Part shown: in pieces, positions 1 through 6,735 of the stretch
Layout of the letters: each line of letters starts with the position of its first letter
Numbering within the stretch: position 1 is the first letter of the stretch
Assembly (NCBI GenBank): GCA_038199265.1
Contig: JBBPZD010000001.1
Location: forward strand, 1-9,218
Direction: 5' to 3'
Origin: Allobranchiibius sp038199265
Lineage (GTDB): Bacteria; Actinomycetota; Actinomycetes; Actinomycetales; Dermatophilaceae
Length of the DNA stretch: 9,218 bases
Notes under the pieces: model-generated
Database searches by the model: none
What the model saw: the letters and a program-made list of their open reading frames with translations, nothing else
Told to the model about the DNA's origin: nothing
Made by a program: the position numbers and the translations under genes

Positions 1-493
1 CGCCATCGCGCCGGGCACTCGTGGCGAGGCCATTGGAAATAGCGGAGCCGACGTCGGGCTCGGTCAGGCCGAAGGCGCCGATCAGTTCCATCCGCGCCAT
101 CGCGGGCAGCCAGCGCTCGCGCTGCTCCTGCGATCCGCACAGGTCGATCGAACCCATCGCCAGGCCGCCGTGCACACCCATGAAAGTGGCGATCGAGGGG
201 TCTACCCTGCCGAGCTCCATCGCGATCATTCCATCGACCAGGGCCCCGCGGTTCGGACAGCCCGGCCCGTCGTACGCCAGGCCCGCAATGCCGAGCTTCG
301 CCAACCCCGGGATCAGCTCGTGCGGAAACGCGGCCCGGGTCCAGTAGTCGTTGATGATCGGTTCGACTTCGCGTGTCATGAACGAGCGCACGTTGTTCAG
401 CAGTTCGCGGTCCTCATCGGCAAGCAGCAGTTCGAAGCCGAGGAAGTCTGAGCCCGGGCTGTCTTCGAGTCCTAGGGTGTCCAGTTCGCTCAT
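1..493 (-). CDS. acyl-CoA dehydrogenase, N-terminal part (gene continues past left edge)
   Basis: Reading the minus strand from the ATG at 493 gives 164 open codons with no stop before the window edge, so the C-terminal half is missing. The visible part matches the N-terminal and middle domains of FAD-dependent acyl-CoA dehydrogenases. It has a helical N-terminus (about residues 25-65), the stretch FPHELIPGLAKLGIAG (57-71), and the flavin/substrate motif FGLTEPDVGS (141-150) followed by GLATSARRDG (155-164). These enzymes oxidise acyl-CoA to trans-2-enoyl-CoA. The GS-x-x-x-GLAT spacing resembles glutaryl-CoA dehydrogenase-like members, but the substrate cannot be fixed here and the catalytic Glu lies outside the window. 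The position after GS, usually Asp, is Ala (GSAISNG). The start ATG overlaps the stop of the upstream depolymerase gene as ATGA, and GAGGAG sits 8 bases upstream, so the start is well supported. It is the last visible gene of the PHA operon and probably feeds polymer-derived or imported fatty acids into beta-oxidation. Confidence 0.88.
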   Translation of the reverse strand, partial: MSELDTLGLEDSPGSDFLGFELLLADEDRELLNNVRSFMTREVEPIINDYWTRAAFPHELIPGLAKLGIAGLAYDGPGCPNRGALVDGMIAMELGRVDPSIATFMGVHGGLAMGSIDLCGSQEQRERWLPAMARMELIGAFGLTEPDVGSAISNGLATSARRDG

Positions 494-1371
494 GTTCGGG
501 TCTCCTCGGGTGAGCTCATTCGGGTGGGACCGGGTCCGTCCAGGAACGTGTCGATGACGGGCGCCAGTTCGACGGCCTCGGTCAAGATGCCGAGGTGTCC
601 GCCGGGGTAGATGTGCAGTTGCGAGTGCGGGATCAACGCTGCCTGCATCTTGGGGTTGGCGACCGGGATGATCGGGTCGTCGTCGCCGCCCATCACCAGG
701 GTCGGCTGCCGCAGCAGGCCGAGGAACGGCAGGCTGGTCCACCCCGCCATCGCAGTCAGCTGGTAGTAGTAGCCGCGCTTGGGGCCGGACCTGGTCGCTC
801 CGTGCAACAAGGTCGCCCCGAGCCGCGGATTGGTACGCATCGATCCCCCGTAGATCTGCGGCGCCACCTGGGCCGCATAGGTAGGGTCACGGTGCCGTCG
901 CGGGGTCGACATGATCTTCAGCACGCGAGGATGGGCGGGGGCCATCAAGATCCCGGTTCCGGTCGCGACCAGCACGACCCGACGTACCCGGCGCGGCGCT
1001 TGCACTGCCAGTTGCTGCGCCAGCCCACCGCCCCAGGAGAAACCGAAGACGTCGAACCGGCGGTGCCCCAGCTTCGCCATCAGCGCCGTCAACCAGGAGG
1101 CCAGGCCGGCAATGGCGTACGGGAACGGCGGCAGAGCAGACCCGCCGACGCCAGGCACGTCGAAGCGCACCAGCCCGCGGTCGGGGTGCAACTGATCGAC
1201 CAGGGGTTGCAGCGCCTCGAGGCTGACCCCGATTCCGTTACACAGCAGCAACGGCGGCTTATCGGTATACGAACCGACACCGGGTCGCACCGAGATCCGT
1301 GCAGTGATACCCCGGACTGTGACGTTCCGAACCTGGTCACCGGCTCGCGCAGGTGCCTGATCAGCGGTCAT
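490..1371 (-). CDS. phaZ: intracellular mcl-PHA depolymerase-like alpha/beta hydrolase
   Basis: This is a 293-residue alpha/beta hydrolase closely resembling the intracellular medium-chain-length PHA depolymerase (PhaZ) of pseudomonads in length and in many blocks. These include LLCNGIG near residue 43, FDVPGVGGS near 70-78, the nucleophile elbow GFSWGGG with Ser112, APQIYGGS near 170-177, RQPTLVMGGDDDPIIP with the acidic catalytic residue in the Asp run 230-232, and GGHLGI with His259. Ser-Asp-His would cleave ester bonds of stored polyester in the cytoplasm, releasing 3-hydroxy acids; no signal peptide is visible. Three in-frame ATGs (1392, 1377, 1371) lie in the end of phaC. I chose 1371, which has a weak GGAA 9 bases upstream and an 11-base overlap with phaC; 1377 is nearly as likely. 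The stop overlaps the acyl-CoA dehydrogenase start. A generic hydrolase acting on another ester is possible, but homology plus position beside phaC makes depolymerase the best call. Confidence 0.85.
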   Translation of the reverse strand: MTADQAPARAGDQVRNVTVRGITARISVRPGVGSYTDKPPLLLCNGIGVSLEALQPLVDQLHPDRGLVRFDVPGVGGSALPPFPYAIAGLASWLTALMAKLGHRRFDVFGFSWGGGLAQQLAVQAPRRVRRVVLVATGTGILMAPAHPRVLKIMSTPRRHRDPTYAAQVAPQIYGGSMRTNPRLGATLLHGATRSGPKRGYYYQLTAMAGWTSLPFLGLLRQPTLVMGGDDDPIIPVANPKMQAALIPHSQLHIYPGGHLGILTEAVELAPVIDTFLDGPGPTRMSSPEETRT

Positions 1372-3136
1372 GGACATACGTTCCGGGGGCATCGACCAGC
1401 GGCTTGTACTTCGTGTTACCCAGTTTGCGCGGCTTGGCTCGTTCGTTGCCGGTACGGACTGACAACCATGCCACCCAGTCCTCCCACCAGCTGCCCTTGA
1501 TCTTGACCGCGTCGGACAACCACTGCTTCGTGTCCTGCGGATTGTCGGTGCCCTGCCGCCCGCCGCCGGACGGCGAGGTCTGGAAACTGGCCTTCGGGTT
1601 GCCGGGCGGGTTGACCATCGCCGCGATGTGGCCGCTCGTGGAGAGCACGAACTTGGTATCGCCGCCGAACAGCTGGGTGGTCTGATAGCAGGACTCCCAC
1701 TTGCACAGGTGATCGGCGATCCCCGCCACCACGTAGGAGTCGGTCATGACCGTGCCGAGGTCGACCTTCGTTCCGAGCATCGTCGCTGCCCCCGGCTCGA
1801 CCAGGGCGTTGCGCAAAGCGATGTCCATGAAGTCGCGGTGCATGGCCGCGCTCATCCGCACTGGATCGGCGTTCCAATAGAGGATGTCGAACGCCTTGGG
1901 CGCGTGCCCCATCAGGTAGTTGTTCACCCAGTAGTTCCAGATCAGATCGTTGGGACGCAGCCAGGCGAAGATCTCGGCCAACGTGCGGCCGTCGAGATAC
2001 CCCTTCTCGCGCGACGCCAACGTTGCGGCCGCCGCGACCTTCTGGGAGAGCAACGCGCTGGTGACACCGGCCCGTTCCTGGTCGAGCACTGTCACCGCGA
2101 GGGTGTACGACGCGATCCGGTCCTGCTCGCCGAGGTCGGCGAGATGGGCCATCAGCATCGAGGAGATCATCCCGCCCGAGCAGATGCCGAAGATGGAGGT
2201 CTGGCCCTGCCCGGTGATGCTCTCGCACGCGGACATCGCTTCCAGGATCGCCTGACCGTAGGTATCCAGGCCCCAATCGGCGTGCCGCACGTCGGGATTA
2301 CGCCAGGAGATGCAGAACACCTGCTGGCCGTTCTGCACGAGGTGCTCGACCAGCGAGCGTTGTTCGGCGAGGTCGATCACGTAGTACTTGTTGATCGTGG
2401 GCGGAACGATGAGCATCGGTACAGCGCGGACCTTCGCAGTCTGCGGGGTGTACTGGATCAGCTCGAAGACATCGGTGCGCAGCACCACCGCGCCGGGCGT
2501 CACAGCGACATCACGACCGACCTCGAATGCGTCGGGCTCGACCATCGAGGGAACTCGAGGGGCCGTCGCGAAGTCGCGGACGAAGCGCCGACCACCCTCG
2601 AGTAAGTTGCCCCCGCCTGTATCCATGGTCCGTTTGATGACCTTGGGGTTCAGGAACGGGTTGTTGCTCGGCGCGGCAGCCTCAACCAGGTTGTCGACGA
2701 TGAAGCGCATCCGCTGGTCGTCGCCCCACTCCAGGGCGGCGTCATCGACCAGGCCGCGAGCTGCGACACCGAGCGCGAGGTAGCTCTGCAACGTGCGCTT
2801 GAAGACGGGGTTCGCAGCCCATGCCTCCTCGCCGAAGCGGCGGTCCTTCTCACCGGGAGCCAGCTGCGAACGACCGAGGCCGACCCGGGTCAGTTCATAC
2901 GCCAACCCGGCGGTGCGCTTGACGACGACTCGGGGGTGACGCACGAGGCCGGCGGTGAACTTGACCCCCGACACCCCGGGCAGGAACTGCCGGATCGGGC
3001 CCTCACCGGCTCTGGCCAGCAGCAGGTCCAGTGGCGTGGCCAACGCCGAATCGGCCGAGGCCTCCGCCGACTCCTGCTCGGAAAGATCGTCCTGTGCGTG
3101 CATCCGGCGCTCGGCGCCCTGTGCAGCGGTCGTCAC
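1361..3136 (-). CDS. phaC: class II-like poly(3-hydroxyalkanoate) synthase
   Basis: This 591-residue cytoplasmic, granule-associated enzyme polymerises (R)-3-hydroxyacyl-CoA into polyester with release of CoA. The N-terminal domain (about 35-200) includes RRFGEEAWAANPVFKR (99-114). The alpha/beta core carries VPPTINKYYVIDL (244-256), ISWRNP (276-281), the lipase-box-like GICSGG with nucleophile Cys319, AGIADH with Asp475, and STSGHIAAMVNPPGNPKA with His503. The Cys-Asp-His set is complete. Blocks such as AFEVGRDVAVTPGAVV and ELIQYTPQ, and the -CSGG- box rather than the -YCIGG- common in class I, place it nearer the Pseudomonas class II (medium-chain) type, which works without a PhaE/PhaR partner. 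The start is a GTG overlapping the stop of the acyl-CoA synthetase as GTGA, with GGAGGA 9 bases upstream. A later ATG at 3103 lacks that support. It sits between acyl-CoA synthetase and depolymerase genes. Polymer composition cannot be read from sequence. Confidence 0.93.
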   Translation of the reverse strand: MTTAAQGAERRMHAQDDLSEQESAEASADSALATPLDLLLARAGEGPIRQFLPGVSGVKFTAGLVRHPRVVVKRTAGLAYELTRVGLGRSQLAPGEKDRRFGEEAWAANPVFKRTLQSYLALGVAARGLVDDAALEWGDDQRMRFIVDNLVEAAAPSNNPFLNPKVIKRTMDTGGGNLLEGGRRFVRDFATAPRVPSMVEPDAFEVGRDVAVTPGAVVLRTDVFELIQYTPQTAKVRAVPMLIVPPTINKYYVIDLAEQRSLVEHLVQNGQQVFCISWRNPDVRHADWGLDTYGQAILEAMSACESITGQGQTSIFGICSGGMISSMLMAHLADLGEQDRIASYTLAVTVLDQERAGVTSALLSQKVAAAATLASREKGYLDGRTLAEIFAWLRPNDLIWNYWVNNYLMGHAPKAFDILYWNADPVRMSAAMHRDFMDIALRNALVEPGAATMLGTKVDLGTVMTDSYVVAGIADHLCKWESCYQTTQLFGGDTKFVLSTSGHIAAMVNPPGNPKASFQTSPSGGGRQGTDNPQDTKQWLSDAVKIKGSWWEDWVAWLSVRTGNERAKPRKLGNTKYKPLVDAPGTYVHDR

Positions 3137-4632
3137 TTGGACGCTTCCTCCGGCGCGCTGACCTCACGCCGCAGGATCTTGCCGGTGGGGCCTTTGGGCA
3201 GCTCGTCGACGATCCAGATCGAACGCGGGTACTTGTAGGCCGCCAAGCGCTCTTTGGCAAAGGCGCGTAGATCTTCTTCGCTGACCTTCTCCCCGGATTT
3301 GAGGGCGACGGCGGCGCCGATCTCCTCGCCCAGGCTGTCGTGGTGCATGCCGACAACCGCCACCTCGGCAACCGACGCGTGCTCGTACAGCGCCTCTTCC
3401 ACCTCGCGTGGATAGACGTTGTACCCGCCTCGGATGATCAGGTCCTTCTTCCGATCGACGATGAAGAAGTAACCGTCCTCATCGACTTTCGCGAGGTCAC
3501 CGGTACGGAACCAGCCGTCCTGGATGGCCTCAGCCGTGGCCTCGTCACGACCCCAGTACCCCTTCATCACGTTCTCGCCCTTGATGACGATCTCGCCGAC
3601 CTCGCCCTGCGCGACATCACCGCCGTCGTCGTCCAGCAGCTTCATCTCGACCTCGCGCACCTCGGTGCCGATGGAGCCGGGTTTGCGCTCCTGGCCGGGC
3701 TTGTTGAAGGAGGCGACAGGGGATGTCTCGGACAGTCCGTAGCCCTCCAGCACGATGCAGTCGAACTTGTCCTCGAAGTTCCTCATCACCTCGACCGGCA
3801 TCGCCGACCCGCCGGAGATGCAGGTGCGCAGGCTCGACATATCGGCTTTGTCGGCGCCCGCTGCGTGCAGCATCCCGGCATACATCGTGGGGACACCCTC
3901 GAAGACGGTGACGCTGTCGCGAGCCACGATCGCGAGCGCCTTCTCGGCGTCGAACCGCGGGATGAGGGTCAGGCACGACCCCTTCAGCACCGAGGCGTTC
4001 AACCCGCAGGTGAGACCGAAGACGTGGAACAGGGGCAGGCAACCCATCACGACGTCGATTTCTGTCAACTCGACCAGTGTCTCGGCGCTGGTCGCCGCAT
4101 TGGTGTTCATGTTGTGGTGGGTCAGCTCGGCGCCCTTGGGCTGGCCGGTGGTGCCGGAGGTGTAGAGCAGCACGACGGTCTCGTCGTCCTCGCGCTCCAC
4201 GACCTCGTCGTCCGGCTCGTACTGACTGAGCATCTCGGCAAAATCGAGGCCGACCCCGACACACTCGATCCCGACCTCTTCGGCGCCCTTGCCCGCCTCC
4301 TCAGCCATGTCCTGCCAGGCGAAGACGATCGACGCACCCGAATCTTCGAGGTAGTACTTCACCTCGCGCCCCTTCAGCAGCGGATTCATCGGAACGACGA
4401 CGGCGCCCATCGCAATGGCGCCGTAGAACAGCACCGGGTACGGCGGCACATTCGGCATCACCAGACCGACCCGGTCCCCAGCGCTCACACCCTTGGATTT
4501 CAACAGGGACGCAACCCGTCGGGCGCCATCCTGCAGGTGGGAGTAGGTGAGCACCATGTCGTCCAGCTTGATCGCGGGGCGGTCCCCGTGTTGCTCGGCG
4601 GTCCGGGTCAGATTGGAGGCAAGATTGGTCAC
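3133..4632 (-). CDS. AMP-forming long/medium-chain acyl-CoA synthetase (FadD-like)
   Basis: This is an ANL-superfamily adenylating enzyme of 499 residues, joining a fatty acid to CoA at the cost of ATP through an acyl-AMP. With the start used here the motifs are: P-loop YTSGTTGQPKG (157-167), GYGLSET (297-303), the TGD adenine-binding motif (377-379), the hinge region RKKDLIIRGGYNVYPREVE (394-412), and the C-terminal catalytic Lys485 in PKGPTGKIL. All core motifs are intact and length is typical. The open frame extends to a TTG at 4671 without a ribosome binding site. I prefer the GTG at 4632, preceded by GAAGG at 6 bases and giving the usual family N-terminus MTNLASNLTRTAEQ. Its stop overlaps the phaC GTG start, so activation of fatty acids and polymer synthesis are translationally linked. 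It is probably the first gene of the operon. Exact chain length is unknown; benzoate- or coumarate-type ligases share the fold, but the context favours fatty acids. Confidence 0.9.
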   Translation of the reverse strand: MTNLASNLTRTAEQHGDRPAIKLDDMVLTYSHLQDGARRVASLLKSKGVSAGDRVGLVMPNVPPYPVLFYGAIAMGAVVVPMNPLLKGREVKYYLEDSGASIVFAWQDMAEEAGKGAEEVGIECVGVGLDFAEMLSQYEPDDEVVEREDDETVVLLYTSGTTGQPKGAELTHHNMNTNAATSAETLVELTEIDVVMGCLPLFHVFGLTCGLNASVLKGSCLTLIPRFDAEKALAIVARDSVTVFEGVPTMYAGMLHAAGADKADMSSLRTCISGGSAMPVEVMRNFEDKFDCIVLEGYGLSETSPVASFNKPGQERKPGSIGTEVREVEMKLLDDDGGDVAQGEVGEIVIKGENVMKGYWGRDEATAEAIQDGWFRTGDLAKVDEDGYFFIVDRKKDLIIRGGYNVYPREVEEALYEHASVAEVAVVGMHHDSLGEEIGAAVALKSGEKVSEEDLRAFAKERLAAYKYPRSIWIVDELPKGPTGKILRREVSAPEEASK

Positions 4633-4800
4633 GGTGGGCCTTCGGCGTACATCGTCGTGCGGGTCGTTCAACGTAGTGGAACCCGCTGGGCGGTACGGCG
4701 ACCAGGTCGTGGTCGCGCGGTGCTAGTCACATGTCTACCCGATGACCACGCACATCATCGAACATTTGCCTAGACACAATGCTCCTTACCCGCAGACCTA
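4633..4800 (-). promoter_or_regulatory. probable promoter/operator region of the PHA operon with nested inverted repeats
   Basis: This spacer lies directly upstream of the acyl-CoA synthetase gene and must carry the promoter unless the operon reads through from the sortase gene. Two inverted repeats stand out: TGTCTA (4732-4737) with TAGACA (4771-4776), and, between them, CGATGA (4740-4745) with TCATCG (4755-4760). Their centres differ by about 4 bases, so they may be separate half-site pairs. I see no confident -35/-10 pair. Binding by a TetR- or GntR-type fatty-acid regulator is an inference from gene content only. Confidence 0.35.
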
Positions 4801-4816
4801 CCGGGGCACTCCCCGG
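4801..4816 (-). terminator. GC hairpin downstream of the sortase gene, possible terminator
   Basis: CCGGGG-CACT-CCCCGG forms a perfect 6-bp stem with a 4-base loop, 41 bases after the sortase stop codon. No T-tract follows on the minus strand, so it is at best a non-canonical actinobacterial terminator or an RNA-stabilising hairpin. Confidence 0.35.
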
Positions 4817-4857
4817 ATCGCGAGCGTTGGGCGAGACCTGTATCGCGGTCCTGCCGC

Positions 4858-5547
4858 TCAGGAAGTGGCGGCTCGAGCAACAACCAGGATGTTGTCCTCG
4901 TAATGGCCGGTGGCCTTGTCGAACCGGCCACCGCAGGTCAGCAGATGCAACCGGGGTGAGGAGTCCCTGTCGAAGACTTTCGAGAGGTCCAGTTCCGACT
5001 TGGGGATGCGGGACACCGATTCCACGGTGTACGTCGTGGATGCCGGCCCCGTCGCGACCGTGATCTGGTCACCCTTGCGCGCCGTGGTGATGCGAGCCAG
5101 CGGGCCAGTTCCAGCTTCTGCTGTGTCGATGTGGCCTGCGATCACGGTTGCACCCGAGACATCCGAGGGCCGCGCGCCGAAGCGGTACCACCCCGCGACT
5201 TGCGGATCTTGCGGAATCGACATGGCATTCGTCCCGTCGACGCCGACAGGGATGATCCGCATCGAGATGTCCAGCCGGGCGATAGTCAGCTTGGTCGGCA
5301 CCCCGGCAGTCGCCTGGGCTCCGTTCAGAGCCGTCAGATCGGCGGCCCGCGCTGGGATCACCCGATCCGGGGCCGCGGGCGTAGGTGAAAGAACGGCTGG
5401 CGGAGCGACGGCGTCCTGCGCAAGTACTGCCCGTCCGTCACTTACCGGCAGCTCAGACCTGGACGTCGCCCAAGTGGCGATGGAACCGGCCAGGAGGGCA
5501 GTCGCCATCGACGCGACCACCCTCCTGCGTATACCAGTTTTGGGCAT
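4858..5547 (-). CDS. class F-type sortase (membrane-anchored transpeptidase)
   Basis: This 229-residue protein has a basic N-terminus (IRRR, 6-9), one hydrophobic segment (about 10-27) acting as an uncleaved signal anchor, a Pro/Ala-rich linker (about 45-70) and a sortase domain (about 85-226). The catalytic His139 lies in VIAGHID and the nucleophile Cys205 in LTCGG. Sortases cut sorting signals of exported proteins and attach them to the cell wall. The short single-domain form and the CGG-FD-x2-TG-x-Y-x-DN ending fit class F-type enzymes of actinobacteria. I do not see an Arg just before the DN of HYEDN; Arg208 follows CGG, so the third catalytic residue is unclear. The frame is open to 5619, but that would overlap the upstream gene by 71 bases. 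The ATG at 5547, one base after the upstream stop, gives a normal signal anchor; ATG 5508 has AGGAGG 12 bases upstream but loses the basic residues. It is cotranscribed with its likely substrate. Confidence 0.88.
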   Translation of the reverse strand: MPKTGIRRRVVASMATALLAGSIATWATSRSELPVSDGRAVLAQDAVAPPAVLSPTPAAPDRVIPARAADLTALNGAQATAGVPTKLTIARLDISMRIIPVGVDGTNAMSIPQDPQVAGWYRFGARPSDVSGATVIAGHIDTAEAGTGPLARITTARKGDQITVATGPASTTYTVESVSRIPKSELDLSKVFDRDSSPRLHLLTCGGRFDKATGHYEDNILVVARAATS

Positions 5548-5548
5548 C

Positions 5549-6373
5549 TCAGACGTGCGAGCTCTTACGACGACGGCTCGCGAGGAGGACGAGGCCACCT
5601 GCACCGACAGCAATGCCACCGACCATCAACCAGCGGTCACCCTGTGAAGCGGCCGAACCACCGGTTCCGGAGGGAACACCGGTAGGCGCAGACGCCATGC
5701 CCGAGACGGTCTGCACTGCGAGCTTGAGGTTCTTGTCTGCGGCGCTGCCCCAGGCGTACACGATGGTGTTCTTGCCCTCGGCCAACGGTAGGTCGGCAGG
5801 ACCGATCGCGACCGTGTCCGTACCGGCCAAGGTCACGTCCGCCTTGATGGTGCCGGCCGGTAGGTCTGCCTTGGCCTCGCCGGGGTTGGTGAGCTGGTTG
5901 AAGGCGACCTTGCCGTTGGCGCGCACGTCGACCGGCGGGGCTGCTGCATCGTGGCGCACTGTCAGGCGGGCCTGACCGGGCGCGATCTTCGTGGTGTCGT
6001 TGACGTAGGGCGTCAACGCCGGCTTCGAGTCAGCGGTCAGGTGGGCCACGACCGTGATGTTGGCCTTTGCCGGAACCTTGACACCGCTGGCCTCGACGAT
6101 GGCCTTGCCCTTGGCGCCCGCGCCTGCAGCAACCACCTTGAGGTCGTAGGTCGCGGCAGGCAACGCGACCGGGTCGGTCAGCGTGCCGGGCTTGAAGTTG
6201 GTCAGCAGCGGCTTGCCGTTGGCGTAGACGTCAACGGTGACACCGGGCACGCCATGGAAGACCGACACCATCGCGGTGTCGGCAGCGTGCGCCGGAGTGG
6301 CCATCATCAAAGCGGCCGGACCGGTCATGGCGAGAGCGAGGACGCCGGGTACGGCGAGGTTACGAGTCTTCAT
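5549..6373 (-). CDS. secreted double-DUF4397 surface protein, probable sortase substrate
   Basis: This 274-residue protein starts with a signal peptide (basic MKTRN, hydrophobic 7-26, predicted cleavage after ATPAHA at residue 30). Two related DUF4397 domains follow: about 34-117 (VFHGVPGVTVDVYANGKPL) and about 134-222 (VRHDAAAPPVDVRANGKV). They align with each other, so the gene holds an internal duplication. A Gly/Ser/Ala/Pro linker containing VPSGTGG (233-239) leads to a hydrophobic segment (about 248-266) and the basic tail RRRKSSHV. That is the architecture of a cell-wall sorting signal, but no LPxTG is present. DUF4397 has no established enzymatic role; an extracellular or cell-wall structural part is an inference. 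The ATG at 6373 gives the cleanest signal peptide; an ATG at 6385 would add four residues. The sortase gene begins one base after its stop, which strongly suggests an enzyme-substrate pair. Confidence 0.85.
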   Translation of the reverse strand: MKTRNLAVPGVLALAMTGPAALMMATPAHAADTAMVSVFHGVPGVTVDVYANGKPLLTNFKPGTLTDPVALPAATYDLKVVAAGAGAKGKAIVEASGVKVPAKANITVVAHLTADSKPALTPYVNDTTKIAPGQARLTVRHDAAAPPVDVRANGKVAFNQLTNPGEAKADLPAGTIKADVTLAGTDTVAIGPADLPLAEGKNTIVYAWGSAADKNLKLAVQTVSGMASAPTGVPSGTGGSAASQGDRWLMVGGIAVGAGGLVLLASRRRKSSHV

Positions 6374-6735
6374 CAGGGTTCCCATCGAAGTGTGGACTGA
6401 GCACTGGAGGTGTATGAACGAGCCGCTGCAAGACGGCTCTACCCCCTATTACGGGAAAACAGCCCGAACGGATGCACCCGAGATGCGCCCTTGACTCCAA
6501 TGGCCCGATCCTCAGCCTGAGTGACCGCGCTCGGCTGCGGTGTGCACCGACGACGGGACGGGACGACCACGCAGGACACGAGCAGACCCTCCAGGTCTGC
6601 CCGGTCGGTCGACATCATCTCGGGTAGCCGGCAAGGAACCAGGTACATCCCCGGGTGATCGCAGCTTCCCTGCACCCGCTGCCGAGTCGTGGTTGCCCCT
6701 CAGCGCGATCGCCGCGACAGCCGAGCAGCGATCGT
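6374..6735. other. non-coding spacer between divergent units, with hairpins only
   Basis: This spacer must hold the promoter of the DUF4397-sortase pair (minus) and that of the riboswitch transcript (plus), but I cannot assign convincing -35/-10 boxes. It contains the inverted repeat GAGCCG/CGGCTC (6420-6425/6434-6439), which would lie in the DUF4397 5' leader. It also contains the perfect 7-bp hairpin GCAGACC-CTCCA-GGTCTGC (6582-6600). Short open frames here, including 26 codons at 6414-6494 (plus), lack recognisable protein character. Confidence 0.5.
6582..6600. repeat. perfect inverted repeat (7-bp stem, 5-base loop)
   Basis: GCAGACC and GGTCTGC flank CTCCA. The stem is GC-rich and isolated in the spacer. 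No T-tract follows on either strand, so a terminator role is doubtful; a protein-binding site or leader RNA hairpin is possible. Confidence 0.4.

Noticed and set aside
4633..4671. N-terminal extension of the acyl-CoA synthetase from a TTG at 4671.
   Set aside because: No ribosome binding site precedes the TTG, and the extra 13 residues are charged and unlike the family start; GTG 4632 has GAAGG at good spacing.
3340..4773. A 477-codon plus-strand open frame opposite the acyl-CoA synthetase, and similar long frames at 595-1500, 1628-2605 and 7179-8126.
   Set aside because: They are antisense shadows of strongly recognisable genes, typical of high-GC coding DNA, with no family motifs.
5527..5547. 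The sortase N-terminus reads MPKTG, reminiscent of an LPxTG motif.
   Set aside because: It precedes rather than follows the mature part, is followed directly by basic residues and then the hydrophobic anchor (the reverse order of a sorting signal), and is most simply chance.
6439..6675. A 78-codon minus-strand frame (GTG start) upstream of the DUF4397 gene.
   Set aside because: No ribosome binding site, no recognisable domain, irregular codon use with many Arg/Cys, and no conserved-looking motif; treated as chance.
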